Source of the DNA: Termitomyces sp. T153
Lineage: Eukaryota > Basidiomycota > Agaricomycetes > Agaricales > Lyophyllaceae
Reading direction: 5' to 3'
Length of the DNA: 64,000 nt
Assembly: GCA_018296165.2 (NCBI GenBank)
Contig: JACKQL020000023.1
Coordinates: 310,001 to 374,000, forward strand
Shown: positions 43,279 to 53,637 of the stretch, in pieces
How the letters are laid out: every line of letters begins with the position of its first letter
Numbering within the stretch: the stretch's first letter is position 1
Program-made: the position numbers and the translations under genes
The notes under the pieces: model-generated
What the model saw: only the letters and a program-made list of their open reading frames with translations
Told to the model about the DNA's origin: nothing
Database searches by the model: none

Positions 43279-44951
43279 AAATTAGAGGTGGAATCAAACT
43301 TCTCAAGATCCCACTTGAAACGATAACGAGATAGGCTGTAATGATTCGGAAATACTTGAAAGACTTAGTGTTCAAGTAGTGAAGGAATCTTGATCACTGA
43401 GCTGATTCCACCAAGCTCGTAACCAAACACATCGAGGTTTATATAGGCTAATGGCATAGGAGAAACGAGAATAGGGAATGAAACAGTAGGAGAAGTCTTA
43501 GAGCATGAGAACGTGAAATCAACGTGAAATTAAATAGAAGAAAATAAGATATCATATGAAAACAAGTGGAAACAAAGAGGAGAACTAGAACATAGGAATA
43601 AGGGGAAGTCGACGAGATGTAAATAGTAAGTCGGAATTTGGAATGGACTTTGATTGTGAAAGTTTATGACAGTTCGGTTGTTACAGTGGATATGTGGAGG
43701 GAGAATGGAGGTGAGGGCAAAGGCAGGAATACGAGAGGGTCAGCTTGTGTGTATGCTTTGGACCATACTTAACGACTCTATGTATATAAAACTGACCTAT
43801 CATATCCCTCACCATGTCGTTGTCGAGTCTTGTGTAAGTCCCAGATTGACTCCTTTAGCGACTCACTGATCGAATCGATCTCTGTTTCTTTGACATTTTC
43901 TGTTGGAAATATGCATTATATTTCCTTTTTTTTCATAATTCCCACTGTAAATTTGTTTTAAATTACAATTTCTGTTTCCTACGGGAAGAAATAAAGATGA
44001 GAAGCCTTGTTTCTGCAGGAAACTTAATTCCTTTTCCCTCTAGAAACACTCAATGAAATATTTTAAAAAATTCCAGACTGTTTCTGATGAAAAAGAAACA
44101 GCCAAGAGATGTCATTCTAACACTAGAAAGAGTCTGGAACAAGATCTGCATTTTCTTCACTTTTAAAATGAGAAATTATTTATATATTTCACAAAGAACA
44201 GGACCTAGAAATGGCATGACACACTTCTTTATCACTTTTTCTGCCGGAAACAGGTTCCGGCGCCAGCAGTGTGGGGGGCGAGTGTCAGGATACACGTGAC
44301 CACGCGTTCTTACTAGTAGTTCAGTAGTTCACGATAGTTCCTTATCTTAGTCCATTCTGTTCTCATGTATGTCTTACACACGCCCCTAATCATTGTTAAT
44401 TACAAATACATTCTGTTCCAAGTGCTACTGACGCGTCGCGTTGCGAATCGCCGGTCAAAGCCTTACAGTATCTTTCATAATACATTTGTAATCTTGAACG
44501 AAATGTTGCATATGCAGACATGCGCGAACAAGACTTCTCAATGGAAATAAGATTATCAAGCAGAGGTCGAAGTCAACAAGCGAAGGGCATCATATTACTG
44601 ATTTACAAGACGTCCTTGGTCTTTCATTTGAACGTCCACACAGCCGAGGACAAGAGAGATCCGATTTTGTGGCTAGTGTGTGCACACCCCTGAGGGCCGA
44701 CTGCTCAGAAGAGCATTGACAGTCGATACGTAGAAGAACTTGGGATGTGACGTACATTGGATAGAAGGAAAACATAGAAGGTATCGTTGCTCAAGAGTGA
44801 GTGAGATAGTGGTATGTCTAAACCCGCCTCCGTTGAGATAACGCTGATTAAAGAGTCCTGTCCGTAGATCGCGCTATAAGGTCTAAGAGGCTATCGAAGG
44901 TAATGTGTGATGTTCAGATTGCTATCATTCTGCCAGAGAGGAAAGCAAGAT
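43279..44951. other. Intergenic region with AT-rich palindromic block and a dispersed repeat
   Basis: No convincing gene. 43880-44260 is AT-rich and contains three short palindromes of the form TTTCTGnnGGAAA (43897-43909, 44010-44022, 44238-44250). 44469-44690 resembles 59232-59445 in the same orientation. Confidence 0.6.
44469..44690. repeat. Dispersed repeat, copy 1
   Basis: About 215 bp similar to 59232-59445, with shared blocks such as acttctcaatggaaataaga and tactgatttacaagac. This copy keeps CpGs where the other has CpA/TpG (for example gacgtcc against gacatcc). No open frame or terminal repeat identified. Confidence 0.65.
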
Positions 44952-45695
44952 TCAGAGCCTCGGGGAGTGAGCGCGCACAGGGGTATAGCGCGCCTGTCAA
45001 AGTTGTCATAATAACTCAGATGACGATAGAACAAGACATACCATTTCAATCTCTTTCTTCTCGTATCCACACTTCTCGTAGAAGGCTGAAGAGGATATCG
45101 TCAATCAAAGTCAAAAGCAATAAAATCGAATAGAGATCTCACGTATGTTCTTCTCGCTACAGTTCAAAATCGTCTTGTAAGCGCCGCTATTCTCGCTGAT
45201 ATAGGTCAACGCCTGAATGATCCTTAATCCCAACTTCTTCCCCTGCTGCCTCTCGTCGACCGCAATATCCTCGATGTGTCCAACACAGCTGATTCCGCGC
45301 TGGAACTTGCGCTCGAGGAACACGGTGCCTATGCCGACGATCTGATCTGACGCCTTGTCAACGATGACCACGGTATAGTATGTCCGACCTGAATCGCGCA
45401 GGAAATCGAAGTGGGCGCGCCAGGCTGCTTCTCCCATGTCAGGTGTCGAGGTGAGCACGGAGAGCACTTGGAGATGACCACGCCGGTAGTCGGTTGATGC
45501 AAGAGGGCGAATCTATGCAGAGAAGAAAGAAGATAGTCAGGGGACAACTCACTGTAAGTGGTGGTAACACTGAGTACGTACATGGACGTCAGGATGCAGA
45601 GCACCCTTGACCTCAAGGGAAATGAGGTTAGGAGAGAATAGGAGGTCGAGGGCTTCATCAGGAGTGAACAACGTGGACATAGTAGGAGGAACCAT
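44952..45695 (-). CDS. GNA1: Glucosamine 6-phosphate N-acetyltransferase
   Basis: Four exons: 45695-45582, 45512-45143, 45085-45042 and 44993-44952, giving 189 aa; all introns are GT-AG. The enzyme transfers acetyl from acetyl-CoA to glucosamine-6-phosphate in the cytosolic UDP-GlcNAc pathway that feeds chitin, N-glycans and GPI anchors. Exon 2 holds the GNAT core: VLSVLTSTPDMGEAAW, TYYTVVIVDKASDQIVGIG, FLERKFQRG, VGHIEDIAVDERQQGKKLGLRIIQAL (acetyl-CoA loop Q-x-x-G-x-x-L/G) and YKTILNCSEKNI. Exon 3 gives FYEKCGYEKKEIEM and exon 4 ARYTPVRAHSPRL, longer than the usual short tail. The N-terminal LFSPNLI...LHPDVHIRPLASTDY matches the family. Length and motif order make the call secure; exon 4 is the least certain part. 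Confidence 0.93.
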
Positions 45696-46153
45696 GGTGT
45701 TTAAAGAGAGTTTATATAAGGAACGATAAATGCAAAGATTTTTTGTGGCGTCAGGAAAGAGGCCTCAAGCGAAGGAAATGGCGGCAAGTAAACGTGAATG
45801 ATGGCTCTGGAATGAAGCCGTTTCGAGTTTCGATCATCTGCTTTAAGGCTACCGGAGGCAGCCGGACGCATTGCTGGCTTCATGACGATTGTGGCAGCCC
45901 ATACATGAAAAAATAGGGTCTCTTCTAGATCTGCCTTCCTGCTTTATATCCTTGGAGTGGCCATGGGAACAATCTCACTCCAGCCGGGGTTGTTCAGACC
46001 AATCACAAGACAGTTGCAACGTGCACCAAATTCTTATTTGATCTACCAAGCGAGTAGCCAGCTCTCTCTGTAATCGAATAAAGGGTATCTATAAGCCTCA
46101 ACAACCAACTAATACTACGTGTGTTACAAGTATAAGAGTCCCCATGCGTCCCC
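45696..46153. other. Intergenic, LCB2 3' end to GNA1 promoter
   Basis: The minus-strand genes LCB2 and GNA1 are arranged in tandem; this is the LCB2 3' region and the GNA1 promoter. On the minus strand a TATATAAA-like motif (plus-strand ttatataa at 45712-45719) lies just upstream of the GNA1 ATG. No gene seen. Confidence 0.5.
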
Positions 46154-48380
46154 TCAAAGCGATGCGAGTTCATCTGCATTCTCGATGACCTTTTCTATAC
46201 TCCACCTCTCTCTTTTAGATAATCCATGCTTTAGATCTAGCACATCTCCAATCTCATCGCATGCCTTGAGGACTAGATCTATATCCTCCTTCGTGTGCGC
46301 CGCACTCACGCAGAACCTGACACGACTCGTCACGAGAGGGGTTGCGGGGTATGCCACAACGACCACGATGATCGGCGTCTGTCGGTCCTTCATCATCCGA
46401 TGGAACATACACATCTTTCCCGGGTTGAACAGCAGCAGCGGTACAATGGGCGACGAGTGGTGTCCGTACGTGATGAAGCCTAGCTTTTTTAAGCCCCGAT
46501 GCAGATATCTCGAATTGAACGCCAGTCTCCTGAGACGTTCCCTGCCTTCCGCGCCGCTCGACAGTGGTGTCGGGAGAGTGAGCCAGTGCGGAAGTGCCGA
46601 AGGTGGGGCAGGACCGGGATGCACGGGTGAGACGCCGCGAAGCTCAAGTTGTTGTTGCTGGTACTGCATGATCGCGGCAGGGGAGTTGTCGACGGGCGTG
46701 TTAGGTATAGCGATGCCCATGATGCTGGCCATACTTGCAATGATTTGAGTGAGCACGGGCGGCGTCATAGCTTCCGCATAAGTACCAAGGTGCCCGTGCA
46801 CGCGGAGATGATCGATGAGAGTCTTGTTCCCAGCGATGTATCCGCCTGCCGCTCCGAATGACTTGGTGAAGGTGCCCATGAGGATATCAATGCCGCGGGA
46901 ATCAACTCCGAAATAATCGGCAACACCACGACCATGGGGGCCGAGAGCACCGATCGAGTGCGCTTCATCTACATAAAGGTAAAACTTAGGTACAACAGTC
47001 AGCACGAGTTTTGAGACATTCATCAATACAAACCTTGTATCTTTCCTTGAGTCTGAGCAACCCCGGCAAGTTGCACAGCGTGCCTTCCATGCTGAATAAA
47101 CCTTCCACAATGAGAAGGATTTTTTTCCATGGCCTATGGGTCTTGGGTTGGCCCTGGCTAATAACTTCTCTCAGAAGCGCTTCTAAGCTCTCCATATCGT
47201 TATGCTTGAAAACACGGACATGTGCGCCGCTCAGACGCGCACCGAATCGAATGGACGCATGATTGAGTTCATCCGAAATGACCAGACAACCTTTTCCCAC
47301 AAGTGCCGGAATGATCGCGGAGTTGGTAGCGAAACCCATAGAACTGATGAGTGCGTCTTCCATACCGACAAACTGAGCAACGAGGGCCTCCGCAGTGGTA
47401 TGAAGGTCAACGGAGCCACCTTGAAGTCGTGAACCACACGTTGACACACCGTAACGACGGATGGACTCCTCGACAGCATCAGCACAGCCGCCGCGAGCTT
47501 GAGCGAAACCTAGATAATTGTACGAGGAGATATTAAGGGCCCTCGTACGTGTTCCGGTCAGGATGTGCGTATGATTGTAGTCGGGGGAGATACGGTCGAG
47601 GAGGAGGATGGTGCGACCAGCGACGCCAGTGACGGGCTGGGAAAAACAATCGTCCATGCGCTTTTTGAGACGGCGAGTATAGAACGAGTCAAAGTCAGAA
47701 TTAAGCGGAGCATAACCCTTATAAATAGTGTCAGAAAGTAGTTGTGAAAAGTTGGAGCGAAAAACGAGGTAATAATGTCAAACCTGGTGAGAGCGGACCG
47801 ACGCGAAACATTTGGAGTTTCATTGTCAAGGGTGCCAGCGAAGGTAGAAAAAACTTACATTTCGAGGGACCAGATGGGTGTAATATTTTGGATTGATCCT
47901 TTTGCCGACGAAATCTCGTATATGGCCAATGACGATAAGTATAAGGTAGCTGATATATGTAGAGAGGAGAATGTAATACGGGGGATCTTGCTCGACATTC
48001 TTTAGAGACTCGCCTGGCGAATGCTTGGAGATGAGGCGATATTTCTGATTAGCACAATGACCGAACTCGGTATGAACAGTCGTGAAAAATTGTTCCGAGG
48101 TGGGCGGCCGAGCAGGAAGGGAGAGACCGTCGGCATTGTTGTCGAGTTCGTACTCATGAAGAACTGTGTCTTCAGAAGAGGATGTGATAGAGGACGATGT
48201 GGAAAGAGGTGGGGTGGCGATGGGGGTCCTGCTGTTGCGCGCACGAGCATCTGCCTGGGAGAGGGCCGAGAGGTAGGAGGCGGCGGACGGGGGAGATGCG
48301 CTGGACTTGCGTTTGGAGAACATGGAGGGCGCTGAGGAGACTATGTTGAGCGCCATGGGGGACGGCGACGAGGCTGGCAT
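46154..48380 (-). CDS. LCB2: Serine palmitoyltransferase subunit 2 (catalytic)
   Basis: Three exons: 48380-47859, 47717-47034 and 46984-46154, 678 aa, introns of 141 and 49 bp, all junctions in phase. It is the PLP-dependent subunit that condenses serine with palmitoyl-CoA to 3-ketodihydrosphingosine in the ER, the first step of sphingolipid synthesis. Exon 1 has a Ser-rich leader and then a membrane segment YYILLSTYISYLILIVIGHI. Exon 2 starts GYAPLNSDFDSFYTRR and includes LNISSYNYLGFAQ, VSTCGSRLQGGSVDLH and ISDELNHASIRFGARLSGA. Exon 3 has VDEAHSIGALGPHGRGV and the PLP-lysine motif GTFTKSFGAAGGY. There is an unusual Gln-rich insertion (AAIMQYQQQQLELRG) after MASIMGIAIP. It shares a short divergent promoter with HTS1. 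Confidence 0.95.
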
Positions 48381-48525
48381 GGTGGACGTCGCAGAACAAC
48401 GAGCGGACGGCGAAACCGAAACTCAGTCGAATGACAAAACACGAACCACGTAAATGGCCGCCTCCTGAGATAAGATAAGATCCCGCCGATCGAGTCACGA
48501 TCAAGTCACGCGCCCGATTTTTTAG
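48381..48525. promoter_or_regulatory. Bidirectional promoter, LCB2 / HTS1
   Basis: Only 145 bp separate the two start codons. It contains overlapping GATA-type motifs (gataagataag, 48469-48479) and two near-identical 11-bp direct repeats gatc(g/a)agtcac at about 48489-48511. Regulatory roles are inferred from position only. Confidence 0.6.
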
Positions 48526-50697
48526 ATGTATCTCGTACTGCCACGGCGGGCTCTATATCGATCTCAGTTTTCCTCCTTTTGTGCCCGCCAATACATTCAT
48601 AGAACCTACGCCACACATCCAACTAGATCGATGGCGGACGTTGCATCCCACCAGCAGGACATTGAGTCACAAAAGGCCCTCCTGGCCTCCCTGAAGAAAG
48701 ACGGCGCCGATCAGCAAGCCATCGAGGACGCGAAGAAACGTTTGGGAGAGCTCCAGCGTGCCCTGGCAATGGCGAAGGGCAAATCCTCCGGCGCCGAAGG
48801 CAAGAAACGTGAGCGTCTCTTGCTCAAAACCGCTAAAGTGTGTTCTACATCATAGACGTGTTCATCAACCACTCATCCTTGATAGGGCACGCGTGACTAC
48901 GGTCCCGCCGAAATGTTCTGTCGCGCACACATAGAACGTACTGTGGTCGACGTGTTTACTTCCTACGGCGGTGCAGAGCTGGACACGCCCGTCTTCGAAC
49001 GCAAAGACGTCCTTACCGGCAAGTACGGCGAGGATGCCAAACTCATTTACGATCTCATGGACCAGGGCGGCGAGCAGCTGGCACTCCGCTACGACCATAC
49101 TGTTCCTCTTGCGCGATACCTTGCAATGGTCGGGGCCAACAACACGCAAAGCAAGATTTGGCAGGTGGGCAAGGTCTACAGACGAGATAATCCTGTGATG
49201 AGCAAGGGTCGAATGCGCGAGTTCAAGCAAGCTGTTAGTACAAGCTCGATGTTGCAAGAAATTCATTGACCTTGTGCAGGACTTTGATATCTCGGGTACC
49301 TGGGACCCAATGATACCTGACGCGGAGCTGATGAGTTTATTGTGCACGATATTGACCAGGCTAGACGTGGGCGAATACACGATCAAGGTAGATTGCCTGA
49401 CATAATCTCTGCCCCTCGAAGTTGACCCTTGCATGGTCTCAGCTGAATCACAGGAAAATCCTCGACGGTATTTTCGAAGTATGCGGCGTTCCCGCAGCGA
49501 GCATTCGCGCAATCTCATCGGCTGTGGACAAACTTGACAAGGTATGTCGCTCATGGCGTGGAAACAAGATGGCGTAATAATCTTGGACACGGTAGCTACC
49601 CTGGGCAGAGGTCAAAAAAGAGATGACTGAGGAAAAAGGGCTAGACGCTACAGTCGCAGACAAAATCGGCGAATACGTGAAACTCAAAGGTTTGTCTGTA
49701 CTGCATCACGCAAAAAATCAGTACTGACCTCAGCACAGGCGGTCCGGAACTCCTCGAGAAACTCAAAGCCGACGCAACTCTAACTGCAAATGCCAGCGCA
49801 GCACAGGGCCTTGCCGACATGGCCATTCTCCTCGGCCTTCTAGAGGCATATAAAGTCCTTAATAAGGTCCGTGTCAACTTTCATCGATCCCAACGATACT
49901 AATTACCCCCCAGTTTTCATTCGATCTGTCCTTAGCACGCGGCCTCGACTACTATACTGGTATCATCTACGAAGCCATCGTCGAAGCATCCGCTCCTCCA
50001 GGCTTCAAAGACGCTTCCCCCGCTCCACCCCCTTCCAAGAAATCGAAGAAGCCGAAAACCGGGGATGACGAGGAAGAAGTCGACGAATCACAAGTAGGTG
50101 TGGGATCGATCGCCGCAGGTGGGCGGTACGATGGCCTCGTAGGCATGTTCACCGCCGCAGCTGCTGCGGAGGGCAAGAAAGCTGCTGAGCTACCGTGCAT
50201 TGGTGTGAGTATCGGGCTGGATCGTGTATTCTCCATCATCTGGCCGAAATGGGTGGAGAAGGGTATGCGGAGTAAGGAGACACAGGCGTATGTCGTGAGC
50301 ATGGGTGACGGTCTGTTGAAGGAGCGTGTAGAGCTCGTACAACAGCTCAGGGAGGCGGGGATCAAGGTGCGTTTTTCGTCTCGTCTTCGCTGTGCCGCGT
50401 TCTGGACTTACTATACCGCTTCAGACGGACTTTTTGGCGAAGAATAAGCCGAAGCACCAAGCGCAGTTTGCGGCAAGCGAGAGAGATGAGGTGCCGTTCG
50501 CTATCATTATTGCACCTGAAGAATGGGCTGCGGGCCACGTGCGTGTCAAGGAGCAGAAGTGGGAGTTTGTGAATGGACAAAAGGCCAAAGTCATGTCGGA
50601 GGACAAGGGTACGCAGGTGAAGAGAGACGAGCTCGTTGCGTGGCTGAAGAAGACACCGACCCTACAGGAATGGGATAGTGGGAAGCTTATTGAATGA
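48526..50697 (+). CDS. HTS1: Histidyl-tRNA synthetase, probable dual mitochondrial/cytosolic
   Basis: Eight exons: 48526-48837, 48886-49233, 49280-49387, 49443-49541, 49596-49689, 49739-49866, 49914-50366 and 50425-50697, giving 604 aa; all GT-AG and in phase. It charges tRNA-His. The first 35 residues ([20 protein letters not shown]...) look like a mitochondrial presequence, and an in-frame ATG at 48631 (MADVASHQQ) gives the cytosolic form. Residues about 40-100 form a Lys/Gln-rich WHEP-like helix pair. The catalytic core starts [13 protein letters not shown] and shows [15 protein letters not shown] (motif 1/2 region), [24 protein letters not shown] (motif 2), [13 protein letters not shown] and GGRYDGLVG, with motif 3 in [13 protein letters not shown]. 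An acidic/Lys-rich insert ([18 protein letters not shown]) precedes GGRYDG, as in other eukaryotic enzymes. The anticodon-binding domain is at the C-terminus. Confidence 0.96.
48631..48633 (+). other. HTS1: Alternative cytosolic start codon of HTS1
   Basis: Second in-frame ATG, 105 nt after the first, in the context gatcgATGgcg, better than that of the upstream ATG (tagATGta). It removes the basic, Ser/Arg-rich leader. Two start sites on one gene supplying both compartments is well established for yeast HTS1; here it is inferred from sequence layout. Confidence 0.65.
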
Positions 50698-50775
50698 ATG
50701 TAGAAATTTATCATATGTTCACGGAGATGAGAATGAAGTGTCTGTGGCGTAGAGATACATTAACAAGTAGTTGTC

Positions 50776-50877
50776 GCCTCCTTGGCTCAGTTGGCTAGAG
50801 CGCAGGTCTCATAGAAATATGAGGTAGCTTGGCTACATTTCATTCTGAGGTCGCAAGTTCGAGCCTTGCAGGGGGCA
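50776..50877 (+). tRNA. tRNA-Met (CAT), with intron
   Basis: The 5' acceptor half GCCTCCT pairs with AGGGGGC at 50870-50876, followed by discriminator A. D-arm GCTC...GAGC. Anticodon CAT at 50810-50812 in loop CTCATA. T-arm GCAAG-TTCGAGC-CTTGC. An intron of about 28 nt begins one base after the anticodon (about 50814-50841). The base pair closing the anticodon loop is T-T in my folding, so the exact intron edges are uncertain. The lack of initiator-type features and the ordinary TTCGAGC loop suggest the elongator form. Confidence 0.85.
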
Positions 50878-51554
50878 TTGGGTTAGCTTTTGCTCCCGCC
50901 AACTTGATGGCTCAACATAATTGAGTAAAGGTGTCAGCAATTGGGACCGAAACGAGTATAATTGTACTAGACCTAAGATATTGTTCGGATAACCCTTAGA
51001 GATACTATAGCTTCAGATATGTTAGGACTGGGGATACGGATCTTAATTGAGGTCATCGAGTCATAATCTACCTAGGCCTGTGGAGTCTCGAACAAGAAAT
51101 GTCCTGGCCGTCTCTAGAGCTGGCAGCGGAGCTACTAGAAGTGGGACATTGCAGGACGAAACCTGCGGATGACGGGTCATTGTAATTGACGCTTATGTAG
51201 GACCCAGCAGAGTATATCAGAGCTATCGACGAGCATGATCTCGCGCATACTTGCACAAGCGCGCGTGCCGATCATCGTCGATGTCTCGGTCAACGACTTA
51301 GTAAAACAAGTGCGAACGCTGAGCTGCGAAGAATGCCTCGGCCGTGATACGAGATTGGCCAAGAGCGCCAAGAAAGATGTTTACGCCGCACGATGCAAGT
51401 TTCGGCCACACTATACCAAAAACCAGGAAGTCAAAACAACAAGATGCGAAAAAAGGAGCAAGGGAACATTCACTCGGTGCTATGCTATGCCTAGAAAAAC
51501 CAGACTGATCGGAAACACCGTTTCTTGGCAAAATGGTGCCTACGTAAGTATTAG
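50878..51554. other. Intergenic region between tRNA-Met and secreted-protein gene
   Basis: An open frame at 51235-51603 runs through the TATA box of the next gene and shows no domain, so I treat this region as promoter and spacer. Nothing else recognised. Confidence 0.5.
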
Positions 51555-51561
51555 TATAAAA
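51555..51561 (+). promoter_or_regulatory. TATA box of small secreted protein gene
   Basis: TATAAAA, 71 bp upstream of the ATG at 51632, a typical spacing for a strongly regulated fungal gene. Confidence 0.6.
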
Positions 51562-51631
51562 GGAGGGGGTTCAGTGCATTCATATATTCAGAGTCCATCC
51601 TGACCTGCAGCATTCTACACAAGTACAAACC

Positions 51632-51921
51632 ATGCAACTCCGAACAATCCTTGCTATCTTTGGCATCATCCTTGTTCCGGCTGCAATTGCAATGCCGCAA
51701 CCTGCGCCCGCACGCGAAAGGATCTGCATACAGTCATTGTGCCCCTGTGGAGCACCTCGAGATGGTACGTTATACTCACAACGCATTTTTTTGAGTGACA
51801 CTGACAGTGGTCTAGCGAATTGTGGGTGTTCACATGACGTATGCATGTAGACACGGGTTAGCCTAGAGCAAGTGATGTTTTGACCAATGCTGACCATTAA
51901 CAGTGTCGGAACACGCTGTAG
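51632..51921 (+). CDS. Small secreted cysteine-rich protein
   Basis: Three exons, 51632-51764, 51816-51838 and 51904-51921, give 57 aa. The N-terminus MQLRTILAIFGIILVPAAIA is a clear signal peptide (basic residue, hydrophobic core, AIA cleavage site). The mature part begins MPQPAPARERIC and holds six cysteines in about 25 residues, including CPCGAPRDANCGC. No catalytic family recognised. Effector-like or surface roles are common for such proteins in mushrooms, but nothing here shows function. The splice sites are GT-AG; the last acceptor is ambiguous (an alternative AG at 51920-51921 would give a slightly different tail). It is preceded by a good TATA box and converges with HSP10. Confidence 0.65.
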
Positions 51922-52240
51922 TGTTACATTCCAAGATTGCGTTAAGGGAGCATTTGTGAAATAACCGAGATGTCAATCTGTACATATGCCTTTTACTTGA
52001 CTGACTTTGAAGACGATGTGGCTTATGGTGTGGATTTGATTTCGAGTAGAGGTTCATGTTCATTATTGCTAACTGAAAAGATAAGATATGCTAAGTACAT
52101 GCAGAGTGGGAGAGCATCAGTGGTATGGCGACTGGTGGAACACATGGCCGACGAAGGTTCCTCCACCGCATTTTGAACGGAGGTACTGGGTGCAATCCCA
52201 AAAGACCTATTCCTCCGAGTATGGACAAGGTACTGCGAGT
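51922..52240. other. Convergent 3' region between secreted-protein gene and HSP10
   Basis: Three-prime untranslated sequence of both genes; no further ORF or RNA recognised. Confidence 0.5.
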
Positions 52241-52722
52241 TTACTCTTGAATTTTGGCAAGAATTTCATTGTCCTTGAAGAGGAAGTATTCCTACGGGAG
52301 CGACAAACAGTCAGTACGTGGTTCGGCCACCAAAGAGAAGTATCACATGCCTCATCTCCGACCTTGATGGAGTTGCCACCCCATCCCGGCAGAAGGACAC
52401 GGTCACCAGCCTTGACCTGGGTAGGCACGACCTGGCCCTCCTTGTTGGGTGCGCCGGGGCCTACGGCAATGACGGTGGCCTCTGGAAGGGGGCTAGAGGT
52501 GGACGAAGTTGGCAGAAAGATACCAGAGGCGGTTTTCTGGGGAGATGTAAGAAGGAGAAAAGACATGAGAATGAGAACGTACGGTCTCAGGCTTGAAGCG
52601 CTGGACGAGAACGCGGTCAAGGAGGGGAATGACGGCTTTGATGGACTTGAAGGTTGCTTGGGCGGCCTGCACGCGTAGAGTGAGGCGAGGACAACGTCGG
52701 GGACGACGAGAAGACGTACCAT
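52241..52722 (-). CDS. HSP10: Mitochondrial 10-kDa chaperonin (GroES family)
   Basis: Four exons: 52722-52720 (only the ATG), 52666-52583, 52536-52351 and 52291-52241, giving 107 aa. It caps the HSP60 barrel in the mitochondrial matrix. The sequence reads MAAQATFKSIKAVIPLLDRV, LVQRFKPETKTASGIFLP (mobile-loop region), ATVIAVGPGAPNKEGQ, VKAGDRVLLPGWGGNSIKVGDE, then EYFLFKDNEILAKIQE. This is the full GroES fold at the usual length. The first intron falls directly after the start codon. The third intron has a GC donor (GAG/GCATGT ... CGTAG), required to give DEEYFLFKD. It is divergent from HSP60. Confidence 0.94.
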
Positions 52723-52879
52723 TGCTCGTTGAGGGATGAGGTCGGTGAAGCAAGAAAAACTCGACGTTTTCTGTGCATAAATTCGGTCACATGACTGAAA
52801 TTTCTAGAAATTGGGAGAAAGCCGAGGCGTTTTAAAAATTTGCTGTGACGTTTGGAACTTTGCAACTCTCGTTCCAAAA
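52723..52879. promoter_or_regulatory. Bidirectional HSP10/HSP60 promoter
   Basis: 157 bp between the two start codons serve both halves of the chaperonin. It contains one perfect three-unit heat-shock element and a partial GGAAC...GTTCC pair close to the HSP60 ATG (52854-52875). The shared spacer would couple supply of lid and barrel. Confidence 0.85.
52797..52809. promoter_or_regulatory. Heat-shock element (HSF binding site)
   Basis: GAAATTTCTAGAA fits GAAnnTTCnnGAA exactly: three alternating nGAAn units, the canonical trimeric HSF site. It is located near the middle of the divergent promoter. Confidence 0.88.
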
Positions 52880-53600
52880 ATGCACCGTCTCTCCTCGTCG
52901 CAGTCTCTCCGTCGCGCTGCCTCCAAGGCAGCAAAGCCCGCCTTGTCGCGCGGGGCTCACAAGGAGATCAAGTTCTCCAACGAGGGCAGGGCCAGCATCC
53001 TCAAGGGTGTCGACGTCCTCGCCAATGCCGTCAGCGTCACCCTCGGTCCCAAGGGTCTGTTTCCTGGCCTTCTCTGCGTTCGCGTGCTCACTCAGTCTCT
53101 CAGGTCGCAATGTCATCATTGAGCAGTCGTTTGGTGGTCCCAAAATCACCAAAGGCACGTTTGTCTTGTTTCGTCCTCAACTATTCTCACGTTCACCTCT
53201 CCAGACGGTGTCACTGTCGCAAAATCAATCACCCTCAAGGACAAGTTCGAGAACCTCGGTGCTCGGTATGTATACGCCCTTGTGGCTTGTTCACGCCGCT
53301 GACCCCTCTCCAGTCTTGTCCAGGATGTCGCACAAAAGACCAACGAGATTGCCGGTGACGGTACCACCACCGCAACCGTTCTAGCTCGTGCCATCTACTC
53401 CGAGGGTGTCAAAAATGTTGCCGCTGGTTGCAACCCCATGGACCTCCGCCGTGGTTCTCAGGCTGCTGTCGACCGCGTCGTCGACTTCCTTGCTGCTCAC
53501 ACAAAGACCATAACTACCACTGCCGAAATTGCCCAGGTCGCTACCATTTCTGCAAACGGTGACATCCATGTTGGCAACCTCATTGCTCAAGCCATGGAAA

Positions 53601-53637
<37 letters not shown>

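Noticed and set aside
43666..43869. 67-aa plus-strand ORF
   Set aside because: Short, without domain, lying in the promoter side of the minus-strand hypothetical gene.
48865..49590. 241-aa minus-strand ORF opposite HTS1
   Set aside because: Antisense shadow of HTS1 exons 2-4, running across its introns.
51235..51603. 122-codon ORF upstream of the secreted protein
   Set aside because: It runs through a good TATA box of the next gene, has no domain and biased composition; best read as promoter and spacer.
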